DNA from: JBGPJM01 sp041485385
GTDB lineage: Bacteria > Planctomycetota > Phycisphaerae > Phycisphaerales > UBA1924
Direction: 5' to 3'
Length of the DNA: 45,261 bases
Assembly: GCA_041485385.1 (NCBI GenBank)
Contig: JBGPJM010000014.1
Location: 1-45,261 of the forward strand
Within the stretch, counting starts at the first letter, position 1, and each line of letters begins with the position of its first letter. The position numbers and the translations under genes were made by a program. The notes under the pieces are model-generated. The model was not told the origin of the DNA. It did no database searches and worked only from the letters and a program-made list of their open reading frames with translations. This document shows, in pieces, positions 15,702 to 23,717 of the stretch.

Positions 15702-16886
15702 TCAGTACAAGAAGTTGGCCCAGGGGCTTGAGTTGGCGTTCGTCAGCTCGCCTCCGGTCGCAAGATGTACGAGCTCGCCGAAGGTGTTCTCGCTGGCGAT
15801 GTCGAAGGCGGTCTCGCCGCCGCTCCCGCTGCTGTTCCGCACGACGAAGTTGTGCGAGCCCAGCACCCGGATGCCGACAATGTTCTCGCGGGTGTTGTTG
15901 CCCTCGATCCGGCTGCCGGACCTGAACTCCGGCACCAGGATGCCCGCGGCGTCCGAGTTCGGCCCTCGGTTCCGCATGCAGGTGTTTCCGAGGACCGTGC
16001 ACCCGTTGCTCACCGTGATCCCCGCAGCATCATTCTGGAACGCGGTGCAGCCGCTGATCGTGCACCCCTGATCGGCGAGGACGCCGCTTCCGCCGTTGAA
16101 CGAAAAGGTGCAGTTAGTCACGGTGGAGCCATTGCCGTCGCCCGACGACGTCTGCAGCCAGATCCCGTGTCCGCCTGCGCCCCCGTTGTTCGAGGACGTG
16201 CACTGACTCACGGTGCAGCCGTTGCCGGTCCTGATCCCCGCGCCGGAGTTGCCGTGGGCGGTGCAGCGCACGATCGTGCACCCGTCCTGCGACCCGATGC
16301 CGCCGCCGCCGTTGCTCGTCACCTCGCAGTCCTCGACGGCGCATCCGTTGCCCGTGATGATCGCCCCCTGGCTCCCGGAGGTTGTTCCGGTGTTGTACAC
16401 GTGCAGGCCGCTGTAGTGCGACCCGTAGGCAAACTCCGCCCTGATCCCGGAGCTACCGAACCCGCTGATCACCCCGTTCTTGATCGTCAGGTTGCCGGGG
16501 TGACTGCTCGCGAGATCGAACCGGAACCAGATTCCATAGAGGTTTGGTTCCTCGCCCCGCACGCGATAGCCGTTGAGGTCCACCGACACGCTCTGCACTT
16601 CAATGCAGATCCCGCTCATGCCGGCATCCGATGCGGCGACAACGACATCCTCGGTCAGGTAGTACGAACCCGACGTCGCGATTCTGAACTTGCAGGAAGA
16701 GTCGCCCGGTGTATTCGTGCTGTTCACCGCGGTGCGCGGCTCCATTTCAGAGAGGGGCTTGCCCGTCGGAGCGACCGGACCGCTCGGGGGATCGAGCGGT
16801 CCACGCGCTCCTGCCAGAGCACATAGTGCGATTGCCGCTCCGCCCAACGCGAACGGCCAGAGCCTTCTGTTCATTGACGCGATCAT
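15702..16886 (-). CDS. Secreted right-handed parallel beta-helix protein
   Basis: 394 residues from MIASMNRRLWPFALGG, after AAAGGGA. Residues 1-27 are a typical signal peptide with a basic N-region and hydrophobic core. From about residue 80 the chain is repetitive (G-x-G-I-x-x-x-x-G-C-T-V-x-x-C-T), with about ten turns of a pectate-lyase-like or right-handed beta-helix fold containing regularly spaced Cys and Asn. Such proteins act as polysaccharide-binding or cleaving proteins or surface adhesins. No clear catalytic residues were identified, so an enzyme activity is not claimed. Confidence 0.85.
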   Translation of the reverse strand: MIASMNRRLWPFALGGAAIALCALAGARGPLDPPSGPVAPTGKPLSEMEPRTAVNSTNTPGDSSCKFRIATSGSYYLTEDVVVAASDAGMSGICIEVQSVSVDLNGYRVRGEEPNLYGIWFRFDLASSHPGNLTIKNGVISGFGSSGIRAEFAYGSHYSGLHVYNTGTTSGSQGAIITGNGCAVEDCEVTSNGGGGIGSQDGCTIVRCTAHGNSGAGIRTGNGCTVSQCTSSNNGGAGGHGIWLQTSSGDGNGSTVTNCTFSFNGGSGVLADQGCTISGCTAFQNDAAGITVSNGCTVLGNTCMRNRGPNSDAAGILVPEFRSGSRIEGNNTRENIVGIRVLGSHNFVVRNSSGSGGETAFDIASENTFGELVHLATGGELTNANSSPWANFLY

Positions 16887-17090
16887 GTGAGTCCCTTTCC
16901 GGCTACGCGGTCTCGCCGCGACACCTGTCCCTGAGAAACGCATCCCCCGCTCTGCTGCCATCGTCGGCAAGGTGGGCGCGATCGGGGTCGGGCGGGCGAG
17001 GATCCATGCCCGCAGTCTACCGCGCCGGCGCGGCGGGAGGCTCACCGCTGTCGGATCATGTGTTCTCGCGAGCCATATCGCGATCATGGG

Positions 17091-19961
17091 TCATTGCCGG
17101 CCGGGTGCTCGCCCGCCGACCCGGCAGAAGGTCGTCACGCAATCCCGGACGCCATCGAGATTGATACCCTGCTTCTTCAGCCGCTCCTCGAGTTCCTTGG
17201 AGAGGTTCTTCTTGTTGAGCAGGCAGGTGATCAGGCGGCACAAGTCGTCCTTGCTCGTGCCCCGTGGGGGCTGGTACGGCTGGTCCCCGCCGCACCAGAC
17301 CGCCGCGCTGGCGAGCCGCTCCCGGGTGAACGGCGTGCCGCGCAGGGTGACGCCGTTGGCCATGATCCGTGCGTGGTAGACGCCCGAGGCGTTCGCCTGG
17401 GTCGCCAGCTCGAACACGCCCGGCTCGTTCTCCGTCATCGCCAGGGTCCCGACCGATCCGCCGGGGCGAGTCAGCTCGACCTGCGCTGCCGCCCGGCTGG
17501 CCACCGGGAGGTCGTACTCGGTGAGCGTGGCGCGGAACGTGAGCGTGGCGCCCGGCTCGAAGCCGCTCTGCTCGACCGCGGTCACCATCTTCAGGTTCGA
17601 GAATACCTGGGCGCCAACGTTGTACCGCGCGCCATGGGTAGCGAAGGCCTGGAACCGGCGGTCCTTCCGCTCGCGCATCCGCGAGAGCGTCTTTTTGAAG
17701 TCGCCCTCGTTCACCTGGAGCAGGGCGTGCCAGACCCCCGCGGCCTGGCCGGGGCCGACGGCCACCGGGAGCGTGAAGCGGTAATGCTTCGTCTGCGCTC
17801 CGGCGCCGAAGTCGATCCCCAGCCCCGGCGCGATCGCCGGCTGGATGAGCACGCCGCTGGGCGTTTCCAGCGCGAGGTCCACCACGTTCTCATCGGTCAT
17901 CAGGAGGAGCGTGCAGCCGATGTCGGCCTCGCTCACGCAGAACGGCACCCGGACCTTGGTGCCGGGCGCGATGAAGCCGGACGGGTCAACGATGATGTCG
18001 GTGTTGGTGACGTCCGCGAGGATTTGCCAGAAGTACTTGCTCAGCCGGAAGTAGTCGTCGATGGACGAACTCAGCAAGCCCGTCAGGAGCAGGTAACCGC
18101 CCGTGCCGTGGGCGAGTGCCCGCAGGGCCGTGGTATTGACCTGCTGCTCGTTGCCCAGGCCGATGGCGAACGTCCGGCTATCGATCGAGCCGGAGACGTC
18201 GGAAATCCACAGCGGGTCGTTCTCCAGCCCGTCGGTCAGCACGATGAGGGCGTGGTGGTCGTAGTCCCCCGGCGGAAGGGCGTTCAGCACCTGCCGCGCG
18301 CGGTCAACGCCGTCGCCGACCGACGTGTTGCCCATCGGATTGGTTGCGTGGGCGTTGACGGCGGCAACGGCCGCGACGCGGCCGGGGTCGAGCATGTTGT
18401 TGGACACCATCTTGGTCACGGCCAGACCCGGGTACGTCGCGTCGTTCACCGCGTACGAGTTGTGGTCGAAGCGGATCAGCCCCACGCCGTTGTCCTGCTG
18501 GACCAGCTCCATGAACTTCCGAGCGGCGTCCCGGAGCACCTCCACCCGGGTAACCCCCGACGTCCCGGCGGCCCAGTCCATGCTCCCCGATTGGTCCAGA
18601 GCCATCATGACGGCCACCTTCGGCCTGTTGATGGCGTTGGCCTTCACGACGAACGTGAACTCCTTCCCGTTCAGTGGACATTCGAACGTGACGGACCCGT
18701 CCGGGACCGGCACGCCCGCGGCGCCCGCCGTGTAGGCCAGCCAGATCCGGGCCTCGGTGTACTGGCTCGCTCCGTGGCCGACCGTCACGGCCCCCGACGC
18801 CGGGTGCAGCACCGAGAACGGGGCCGCCGGGCCGAACCCCGCCTTGACCTGGATGGTGACGTTCTCGCACCCGTAGACGCGGAAGACGGCCGCCCTCGTG
18901 GTCGTGTCGCCCGACGGCACGGAGTTGAAGTTGATCACCGGCGGCGAGCCGGTGTTCATTACCTGGACGACGGGCACCGCCGTCTGGTTGGTGTCGTAGC
19001 ACGGCGGAAAGACCACGGACGGGTGTTTGTACGTGTTCGGCTCGCCCTGGCTCTCGGGCGCGTACCAGGGCCGGGTGAAGTGCTCTACGCCGAACTGATC
19101 GAACGAATGGCCCGTGGACCACGGCTCGACGTTGTGGTTGACATTCTGCGTCACGGACCCAACGACCACGTCGAGATTGGACTCCGTGCCGTACACGGCC
19201 GTGGGGTCCAGCCGCGTGGGGTGGGCGGGGTCGGTCTGCCAACGGGCGAACAGACGATCCACGTTGGAGTGCAGCAGGAACACGAAGGGATCGCGGAACG
19301 AGATGTGCTGGCTGCCCATCCTGACGTAGCCGTGCATGTCGTTGTGGGCGTCCTCCATGAGGGCGCGCATGGCGACGTAGTCGCCCGCATTCAGAATGTC
19401 GGTCTCACGTTGCGGCGCCAGAGGGGACCCGACGACGGATCGATTGACCGAGGCCGGCGGGTCCGCGGGGTTGCCGGAGGTGTCCCGGTCGGGGCTGGCT
19501 CCCGGCACGTAGAAGCCGTCGCTCCGCCAAGGCGCCGAGGCGTTCTGCCAGGGCGGGCCGATGGGCTGGCTCGTGGATCCGCCGTATCCCATGAAGTCGG
19601 CCGTGAACAAGTTCAGCGTGCCGGTCAGCCCCCCGCCCAGGTTGGCGTTCGGGATCGCCGTCGGGTCTTGCTTCCAGTCCCAGTAGTGCAGGGACAGGAG
19701 CGGATTGATCTGCCGGAGCATGGTCTCCAGCCGATTGACGATCTCCCGATGCCAGGGAATGAACTCCGGGCCGCCGTGGACGTGCGTCGCCTGGTGGATC
19801 TCGTCCTGCTTGAACCACAAGGAGACGCCCCCCACGGGCGAGTCGCTCTTGCTCCCGGGGAAGAAGCGGCGGTTCAGCTCCAGCAGGGCGTCTCGGAGCA
19901 TCGCGCGCTCCACGGGGTCCACCGAAGCGATATTGCGCCGAATTCCGTCTCCGAGAGCCAT
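17091..19961 (-). CDS. Tyrosinase-VWA fusion protein
   Basis: 956 residues. Residues 40-330 are a tyrosinase/hemocyanin-type type-3 copper domain: CuA ligands among H56, H60, H62 and H71 (H-G-G-P-E-F-I-P-W-H-R), CuB ligands H206, H210 (H-N-D-M-H) and H231. Such domains bind two copper ions and oxidise phenols. From about 445 a VWA domain follows with a MIDAS D-Q-S-G-S (456-460). The C-terminal part has Ig-like beta repeats and ends with several Cys (C-L-L-N, D-C-V-T-T-F-C). No signal peptide is evident at the chosen start. Role unknown; possibly a protein that modifies and binds extracellular polymers. Confidence 0.85.
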   Translation of the reverse strand: MALGDGIRRNIASVDPVERAMLRDALLELNRRFFPGSKSDSPVGGVSLWFKQDEIHQATHVHGGPEFIPWHREIVNRLETMLRQINPLLSLHYWDWKQDPTAIPNANLGGGLTGTLNLFTADFMGYGGSTSQPIGPPWQNASAPWRSDGFYVPGASPDRDTSGNPADPPASVNRSVVGSPLAPQRETDILNAGDYVAMRALMEDAHNDMHGYVRMGSQHISFRDPFVFLLHSNVDRLFARWQTDPAHPTRLDPTAVYGTESNLDVVVGSVTQNVNHNVEPWSTGHSFDQFGVEHFTRPWYAPESQGEPNTYKHPSVVFPPCYDTNQTAVPVVQVMNTGSPPVINFNSVPSGDTTTRAAVFRVYGCENVTIQVKAGFGPAAPFSVLHPASGAVTVGHGASQYTEARIWLAYTAGAAGVPVPDGSVTFECPLNGKEFTFVVKANAINRPKVAVMMALDQSGSMDWAAGTSGVTRVEVLRDAARKFMELVQQDNGVGLIRFDHNSYAVNDATYPGLAVTKMVSNNMLDPGRVAAVAAVNAHATNPMGNTSVGDGVDRARQVLNALPPGDYDHHALIVLTDGLENDPLWISDVSGSIDSRTFAIGLGNEQQVNTTALRALAHGTGGYLLLTGLLSSSIDDYFRLSKYFWQILADVTNTDIIVDPSGFIAPGTKVRVPFCVSEADIGCTLLLMTDENVVDLALETPSGVLIQPAIAPGLGIDFGAGAQTKHYRFTLPVAVGPGQAAGVWHALLQVNEGDFKKTLSRMRERKDRRFQAFATHGARYNVGAQVFSNLKMVTAVEQSGFEPGATLTFRATLTEYDLPVASRAAAQVELTRPGGSVGTLAMTENEPGVFELATQANASGVYHARIMANGVTLRGTPFTRERLASAAVWCGGDQPYQPPRGTSKDDLCRLITCLLNKKNLSKELEERLKKQGINLDGVRDCVTTFCRVGGRAPGRQ

Positions 19962-20175
19962 GGAGTATCTCCAGTTATGTCAGACGCGTGCGGGAGGCCG
20001 TGACCGAGGCACGCAGTACAGCGACGAGGCGCGCGGTTCGACCGCGACCGCCAGCGGCCGAGAGCGAGGGAGCGCCGGAGCGTCTTGGGCGGAGCTCGAT
20101 GGCAGAGAGAAAGCCGCCAACGGCCGAAACCGGTGCGCTCCGCGCAGCGCGATTCTTCATTACTTTTTGATTCAG

Positions 20176-20215
20176 CCGACGTTCAGCGAGCCGGCGGGCC
20201 GGCTCGGGACGTCGG
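20176..20215. repeat. Long inverted repeat (nested hairpin)
   Basis: The outer arms CCGACGT (20176-20182) and ACGTCGG (20209-20215) pair perfectly. Inside them GAGCCGGC (20189-20196) and GCCGGCTC (20199-20206) pair with a 2-base gap. The structure sits in a 345-bp gap (19962-20306) between the tyrosinase gene and the small gene at 20307. There is no U-run on either strand, so it is not a standard intrinsic terminator; it may reduce read-through or be a mobile-element or protein-binding remnant. I see no gene in this gap. Confidence 0.55.
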
Positions 20216-20306
20216 TTCCACCGGGCGCGGGCCCGCTGCGCCGGGGCTTACCATCCGCCCCCATGCTCCCCCGGTCTCGCGTCAAGATGACCCAGGCCCG
20301 GGCAGA

Positions 20307-20513
20307 TCACTGCGGCGGTTCCTCGCTCGGCTTGTCCGGCGTCGGCTCTACCCGCTCCTTCTCGTCCGGCCCGGCCCCCACCGCCGTCACGGTCCGAACG
20401 TCCATCCCCCGATGGAACGCCTCCTCTCGGGCCTGGTCGGCGGAGGAGGCCGCCAGGAAGAGGACGCCCTCCCTTTGGGTTGAGAGCCATACACCGCTGA
20501 CTCTGTACCGCAC
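20307..20513 (-). CDS. Small protein, paralogue of 20693-20896
   Basis: 68 residues from a GTG with GGAGG upstream (V-R-Y-R-V-S-G-V-W-L-S-T-Q). It aligns over its first 46 residues with the protein at 20693-20896: R-Y-[RK]-V-S-G-V-x-L-S-T, then a hydrophobic strand, A-x-x-A-D-x-A and [RG]-x-[EM]-V-R-T-V-x-A-x-G. The predicted fold is strand-strand-helix-strand, such as the short ferredoxin-like domains of unknown function found in planctomycetes. The C-terminus is an acidic Pro/Glu tail. The two genes look like a tandem duplication with intervening spacer. Confidence 0.7.
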   Translation of the reverse strand: MRYRVSGVWLSTQREGVLFLAASSADQAREEAFHRGMDVRTVTAVGAGPDEKERVEPTPDKPSEEPPQ

Positions 20514-20692
20514 GGGTGCTGCCTCCTTCCGCAAGCGGCCGGCGGCACGGCCGGCTTGTTGGCGCGGCTCGGGCCGATGACCCCCTCGCCACCCTATAGA
20601 CGATCGGCAGGTCCGCATTATTGGACATCCCGCGCCGAGTAAACCTTCGCGGCCGGCGCCGCCCCCCCGCTCCGCGCGCGGGCGCGATCGTT

Positions 20693-20896
20693 TCAGCGGC
20701 GGCGCTTGCCGCCCGGCTTGATCGAGGGCGGCCCGGCCCACCGGGCCCTGGGGCTGCGGCCCTCGGCCGACACCGTCCGGACCTCCAGGCCCCGGCGGAG
20801 CCCCTCCAGCATGGCCGCGTCGGCCCCCGGCGCCTCGATGAGGATGACCACCTCCAGCTTGGTCGAGAGCGAGACGCCGCTGACCTTGTACCGCAT
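20693..20896 (-). CDS. Small protein, paralogue of 20307-20513
   Basis: 67 residues from ATG after GGAGGG (M-R-Y-K-V-S-G-V-S-L-S-T-K). It shares the R-Y-x-V-S-G-V and V-R-T-V-S/T core with the protein at 20307-20513 but ends in a basic tail (I-K-P-G-G-K-R-R-R) instead of an acidic one. The opposite tail charges of two paralogues suggest that they might associate or bind different partners. Function unknown. Confidence 0.7.
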   Translation of the reverse strand: MRYKVSGVSLSTKLEVVILIEAPGADAAMLEGLRRGLEVRTVSAEGRSPRARWAGPPSIKPGGKRRR

Positions 20897-21226
20897 CGCC
20901 TGTCCCTCCGGGCGGGCGCAGGGGGCGTCCCCGAAGCCCGGCTTCACACAGAGAGACGCTCGGGACAGGCCGAGTTGGACACCCCGCCCATCAATTACAG
21001 ATACGTTCCGGGGCAGAACCGTAACTTTCAGGCCGAGTGTCGGCCATGCTTGGTCAACTCCCTCTTGAGGCGACGAACTGGGCATGGCGACGCGGATGAA
21101 CCGTGCCGGCCCGTCATTGCCTTCAAGAGGCACACGTGATTCGATGGCCTACATGGTGGATCGGCAAGAAAAGCACCGAGAACTGCTTCCGCGGTTTTCG
21201 GTGCACTTGAGGTTCCCCGCGTCTGG
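20897..21226. other. Intergenic, contains operon terminator
   Basis: The 330-bp interval between the small-protein gene starting at 20896 and the downstream end of the sigma/Cys-rich operon contains the intrinsic terminator described separately, and no convincing gene. It has a purine-rich stretch around 21160-21180. Open frames seen here are Pro/Arg-rich shadows. Confidence 0.5.
21165..21204 (-). terminator. Rho-independent terminator of sigma/Cys-rich operon
   Basis: On the minus strand an 11-bp stem with one mismatch (arms 21194-21204 and 21173-21183) with a 10-base loop is followed directly by TTTTCTTG. The arms are GCACCGAAAAC and GTTCTCGGTGC in transcript orientation. It lies 23 bp downstream of the last gene of the operon (stop at 21227). 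Confidence 0.75.
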
Positions 21227-21415
21227 CTACACGCGCGCGTGACCAGGGCCCGGGCGCGCCGCGTGATTCACGGCATGACGGCTGACACGGTGATCCATTA
21301 CAGCCGGCGTGCCGGACCCAACCGCACGGACGAAATGCTCATGCCGCGCCGCGGGCCCAAGCACGGTGGTGAGCGAGAGCAAGAGCATTAGCGACGCCAA
21401 CATTCTGAATGCCAT
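21227..21415 (-). CDS. Small secreted peptide
   Basis: 62 residues from an ATG with AAGGAGATC 5 nt upstream (M-A-F-R-M-L-A-S-L-M-L-L-L-S-L). Residues 1-20 form a signal peptide (hydrophobic core, then G-P-A-A-R). The mature part is His- and Arg-rich (H-E-H-F-V-R-A-V-G; M-D-H-R-V-S-R-H-A-V-N-H-A) with no Cys, consistent with a secreted or periplasmic metal-binding peptide. It is last in the operon with the sigma-like and anti-sigma-like genes. Confidence 0.65.
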   Translation of the reverse strand: MAFRMLASLMLLLSLTTVLGPAARHEHFVRAVGSGTPAVMDHRVSRHAVNHAARPGPGHARV

Positions 21416-21480
21416 TGTCTGATCTCCTTGCAATACCTGCTGAAACTGACATCCACTCCCGTTGGGGCCTGGTGTTCGAC

Positions 21481-21780
21481 TCAGCTCGTGAAGACCCTCA
21501 CCAGCTCCTTGCAGTCCGAGACGTAGCAGCAGCAGGGCTGCACATTGTCGAGCGGAACGCGAACCAGCACGATGCGGCACGCCGGGGCGCAACTCGACGG
21601 CGCGAGGAAGCAAACCATGAGGCAGAAGTTGCCGGACTCACACACCACGTCGCGGCCCGGTAGGTGGGTCATGCCGCAATCCGCGGCCACCTTCCCGACC
21701 ATCTGCTTGATTCGCTCGCCGCAGCACCCGACGTGCTGGGCATGCGACATGTGGCGGTTCGGCTGCGTGATCGTCTTCAT
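21481..21780 (-). CDS. Cysteine-rich small protein
   Basis: 99 residues from an ATG with AGGAGA upstream (M-K-T-I-T-Q-P-N-R-H-M-S-H). There are 12 Cys, in C-C-G-E-R, D-C-G-M-T-H, V-C-E-S, N-F-C-L-M-V-C, S-S-C, P-A-C-R, Q-P-C-C-C-Y and D-C-K. No export signal is apparent, so the cysteines may bind metal (several Zn or Fe-S-like sites) or be modified. Position between the anti-sigma-like gene and a secreted peptide makes it a candidate product or metal sensor of the operon. No family was recognised. Confidence 0.65.
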   Translation of the reverse strand: MKTITQPNRHMSHAQHVGCCGERIKQMVGKVAADCGMTHLPGRDVVCESGNFCLMVCFLAPSSCAPACRIVLVRVPLDNVQPCCCYVSDCKELVRVFTS

Positions 21781-21870
21781 TTCGTTATCTCCTATGTGAT
21801 CGCGATTTAAGCCCAAGCTCGCGGTAGCCAATGGACGGACATGGACCCAGAAAGAGTGCACCCGATGTGT

Positions 21871-22236
21871 TCAACCTCGGACTTCAACGGCGTCGCCGCG
21901 GGGGCAGTCGTCCTCCTGGTCGTCCTCGCATGTCTCGGTAGGCATGCCGTCCTCAAGGGCGCTCGTGAGGGCATCCCAGTGGTTCTCGCACCGCCGGCAC
22001 GCCATGAGGTGACGGTCGATCTTCAGCATCAGCTCGTCGGCCAGCAGACCCGAGACGTACGCACGATGAAGGTCGGCGAGCCGCGGCGGGCAGGTTCGGT
22101 TTTCCAGGCAGTTGGCCACCGCGTTAGCATCCCCACACGACGGCAGACCGCCCGACGCGGCTCGCTCGGGCTGCCGGAACACGTTCTCCTTCAGCGGCTC
22201 CCCCTGATCATTCTGTGACGGATGGTTGTTCGACAT
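21871..22236 (-). CDS. Zinc-type anti-sigma-like protein
   Basis: 121 residues, starting M-S-N-N-H-P-S-Q after GGGAGG. A helical segment followed by H-L-M-A-C-R-R-C-E-N-H-W gives the H-x-x-x-C-x-x-C signature of zinc-binding anti-sigma domains, preceded by A-Y-V-S-G-L-L-A-D-E-L-M-L-K. In that family the domain holds an ECF sigma factor inactive. The gene directly follows the sigma-like gene. No transmembrane segment follows, so it is likely a soluble anti-sigma protein. Two further Cys pairs lie elsewhere in the chain. Confidence 0.75.
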   Translation of the reverse strand: MSNNHPSQNDQGEPLKENVFRQPERAASGGLPSCGDANAVANCLENRTCPPRLADLHRAYVSGLLADELMLKIDRHLMACRRCENHWDALTSALEDGMPTETCEDDQEDDCPRGDAVEVRG

Positions 22237-22311
22237 TGCACGCCTCCCTGGCGAACCCACCCCTGGGCGAGCCGATACCCCGACCCATCCCAGATGGTGA
22301 TGTCCGCGGTT

Positions 22312-22929
22312 CTATTCCAACTGTAGCAGGATCTTGCGCAGACGGTTCCGCCCACTCTCGAGCAGGCGGTTGACTGTTCTCGGTGTTGTCTTGAGGTGCC
22401 GCGCGATGGCTATTCTTGGCATCGCGTGAAAGTAGTAGTCGTCGATGGTAATCAGTTCGGCCTTCGGAAGCTCGTCAAGCACTCTGCAGAGGCGCTCCCG
22501 GTCAGCGAGCGTGTAGAAGGGCGCTTTGGCGGGGGTCGGCTCTTGGTCGTCGAGTGGAGCGCCGCGACGCTGTCCCTTGCGACGATCCTCGCGGCAGCAA
22601 CCGATCGTACGGATGCGCACGTAGGCGCACAGGGCCTTGGCGGGGTTCGGTTTGTCCGTGGCCCAAAGGAGCAGATCCATCAGCCTCCTCTTGCGGCCGT
22701 TCCGAACGACGCGCACGAGTGTCGGAATACCCCGGAACGTTCCTGGTCGGATTGACCTGTCCACTACATCCCGAACCGCCGCGGGGTCGCAGCCCCTGCC
22801 AAAGCCGGCGATCCACCCGTCAACCATCGGCGCGAATGCGCCCGCGAGCTGCCTGACGCGCTCGGCGTCGCCTCGACACGAAAGAACGATTTCCGACGTG
22901 ATGGTGAGGCCGCTTCTGCCGTTACTCAT
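22312..22929 (-). CDS. RNA polymerase sigma-like factor
   Basis: 205 residues from M-S-N-G-R-S-G, after GGAGG. The C-terminal 50 residues have a sigma-region-4 helix-turn-helix pattern (A-M-P-R-I-A-I-A-R-H-L-K-T-T-P-R-T-V-N-R-L-L-E-S-G-R-N-R-L). The first 150 residues do not show a textbook region 2, so it could be a divergent ECF factor or another HTH regulator; its adjacency to the zinc anti-sigma-like protein favours the former. It contains several basic stretches (R-R-K-G-Q-R-R). It probably controls its own operon. Confidence 0.65.
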   Translation of the reverse strand: MSNGRSGLTITSEIVLSCRGDAERVRQLAGAFAPMVDGWIAGFGRGCDPAAVRDVVDRSIRPGTFRGIPTLVRVVRNGRKRRLMDLLLWATDKPNPAKALCAYVRIRTIGCCREDRRKGQRRGAPLDDQEPTPAKAPFYTLADRERLCRVLDELPKAELITIDDYYFHAMPRIAIARHLKTTPRTVNRLLESGRNRLRKILLQLE

Positions 22930-22973
22930 GGGGGAACCTCCAGCGCGTTGCACCGCGGCGCACGCCGCGCTGC

Positions 22974-23378
22974 TCAGCGAGTTGTGAACAGGCGGACAAT
23001 TCGACGGAAAGGGCCACGGCGCGGCTGGCGTTCGTGCGCCAGATCGGCCACCACAGCGCGCGCGGTCTCGCGCAGGAGCCCTCGGATATGTGACTCCGCG
23101 TACGTGCTCAGCCGCAGGTACCTCTCGAAAAGCGGGATAGCGAACGGATCGTCACGATCCGAGGGAACCGAGGAGAGGCCGAGGTAGCGGCGAACCCCTG
23201 CAACTACGGCGGCCGTGGCGATCTGCGGCGCCGCTTTCACGGCCTGAGCCGCGGCGTAGACGATGCCCTCGTTGAGTGCCTGTGCCGTCTCCATTCGCGC
23301 CTTGGGGTCACCAAGGCGCGCGAGATAGGCGACGACCGGATCGATGGTGAGCGGGTTCCCGGTGGGCTTGTGCGCCAT
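22974..23378 (-). CDS. Hypothetical helical protein, first gene of sigma operon
   Basis: 134 residues from M-A-H-K-P-T-G-N-P-L after TGGAGG. It is mostly helical and Ala-rich (Q-A-L-N-E-G-I-V-Y-A-A-A-Q-A-V-K-A) with charged loops and an Arg-rich C-terminus. No membrane segment or known motif was identified. It precedes the sigma-like gene by 44 nt and is probably co-transcribed. A role as sensor or regulator is only a guess. Confidence 0.6.
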   Translation of the reverse strand: MAHKPTGNPLTIDPVVAYLARLGDPKARMETAQALNEGIVYAAAQAVKAAPQIATAAVVAGVRRYLGLSSVPSDRDDPFAIPLFERYLRLSTYAESHIRGLLRETARAVVADLAHERQPRRGPFRRIVRLFTTR

Positions 23379-23703
23379 GGGGCCTCCACAACGTGAAGGC
23401 GCGAGCGAATGAAAACAGCGCACCACTACCCGTTTTGGCTACTCGCTACAAGAACTGAACTAGCCACGGATCCAACGCAAAGGCATCGACTCGCTATCGA
23501 TGGAACCCGACGCTACACACAGGCCATCGATCGCTTGCGGACCGATGGAATCCGCACCTATACGGGGCTCGCCCGATCGGGGCGCAGCACGCGCCGCGGT
23601 GGTCCACGGTTGGAGACGGCGCTTGGGTGATGTACTGTGAGCTAGCGCGAGCTAATCGGCAAGAACTGCCGGTTGTGAACTGGGCGAAGTTCGCGGCGAA
23701 GGG
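23379..23703. other. Divergent promoter region with short imperfect repeat
   Basis: The region separates the minus-strand sigma operon (first ATG 23378) from the plus-strand gene at 23718. It contains two imperfect copies (17 of 23 positions match) of ATCGATGGAACCCGACGCTA (23497-23519, 23541-23563). A direct GAGCTA repeat spaced 11 bp occurs at about 23639-23656 (GAGCTAGCGCGAGCTAAT). A weak 73-codon frame at 23409-23630 encodes the repeat as D-G-T-R-R-Y-T / D-G-I-R-T-Y-T, but I do not regard this as a supported gene. Confidence 0.4.
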
Positions 23704-23717
23704 TATTTAAGAACAGA
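23701..23717 (+). promoter_or_regulatory. TATTTAA box, likely leaderless promoter
   Basis: GGGTATTTAAGAACAG immediately precedes the ATG at 23718. The box TATTTAA (23704-23710) ends 7 nt before it, and no Shine-Dalgarno sequence can fit. It is therefore a good candidate for a -10 element with transcription starting at the initiation codon. Confidence 0.5.

Noticed and set aside
17058..20003. 981-codon plus-strand open frame
   Set aside because: Antisense shadow of the tyrosinase-VWA gene; the minus frame contains copper and MIDAS motifs and a suitable start.
23497..23563. CRISPR-like repeats
   Set aside because: Only two imperfect units with a 21-bp gap and 17 of 23 identity; not an array.
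23409..23630. Possible 73-aa plus-strand protein with repeated D-G-[TI]-R-[RT]-Y-T
   Set aside because: The ribosome-binding site is weak, it lies in the divergent promoter region and has no convincing fold; kept as a repeat only.
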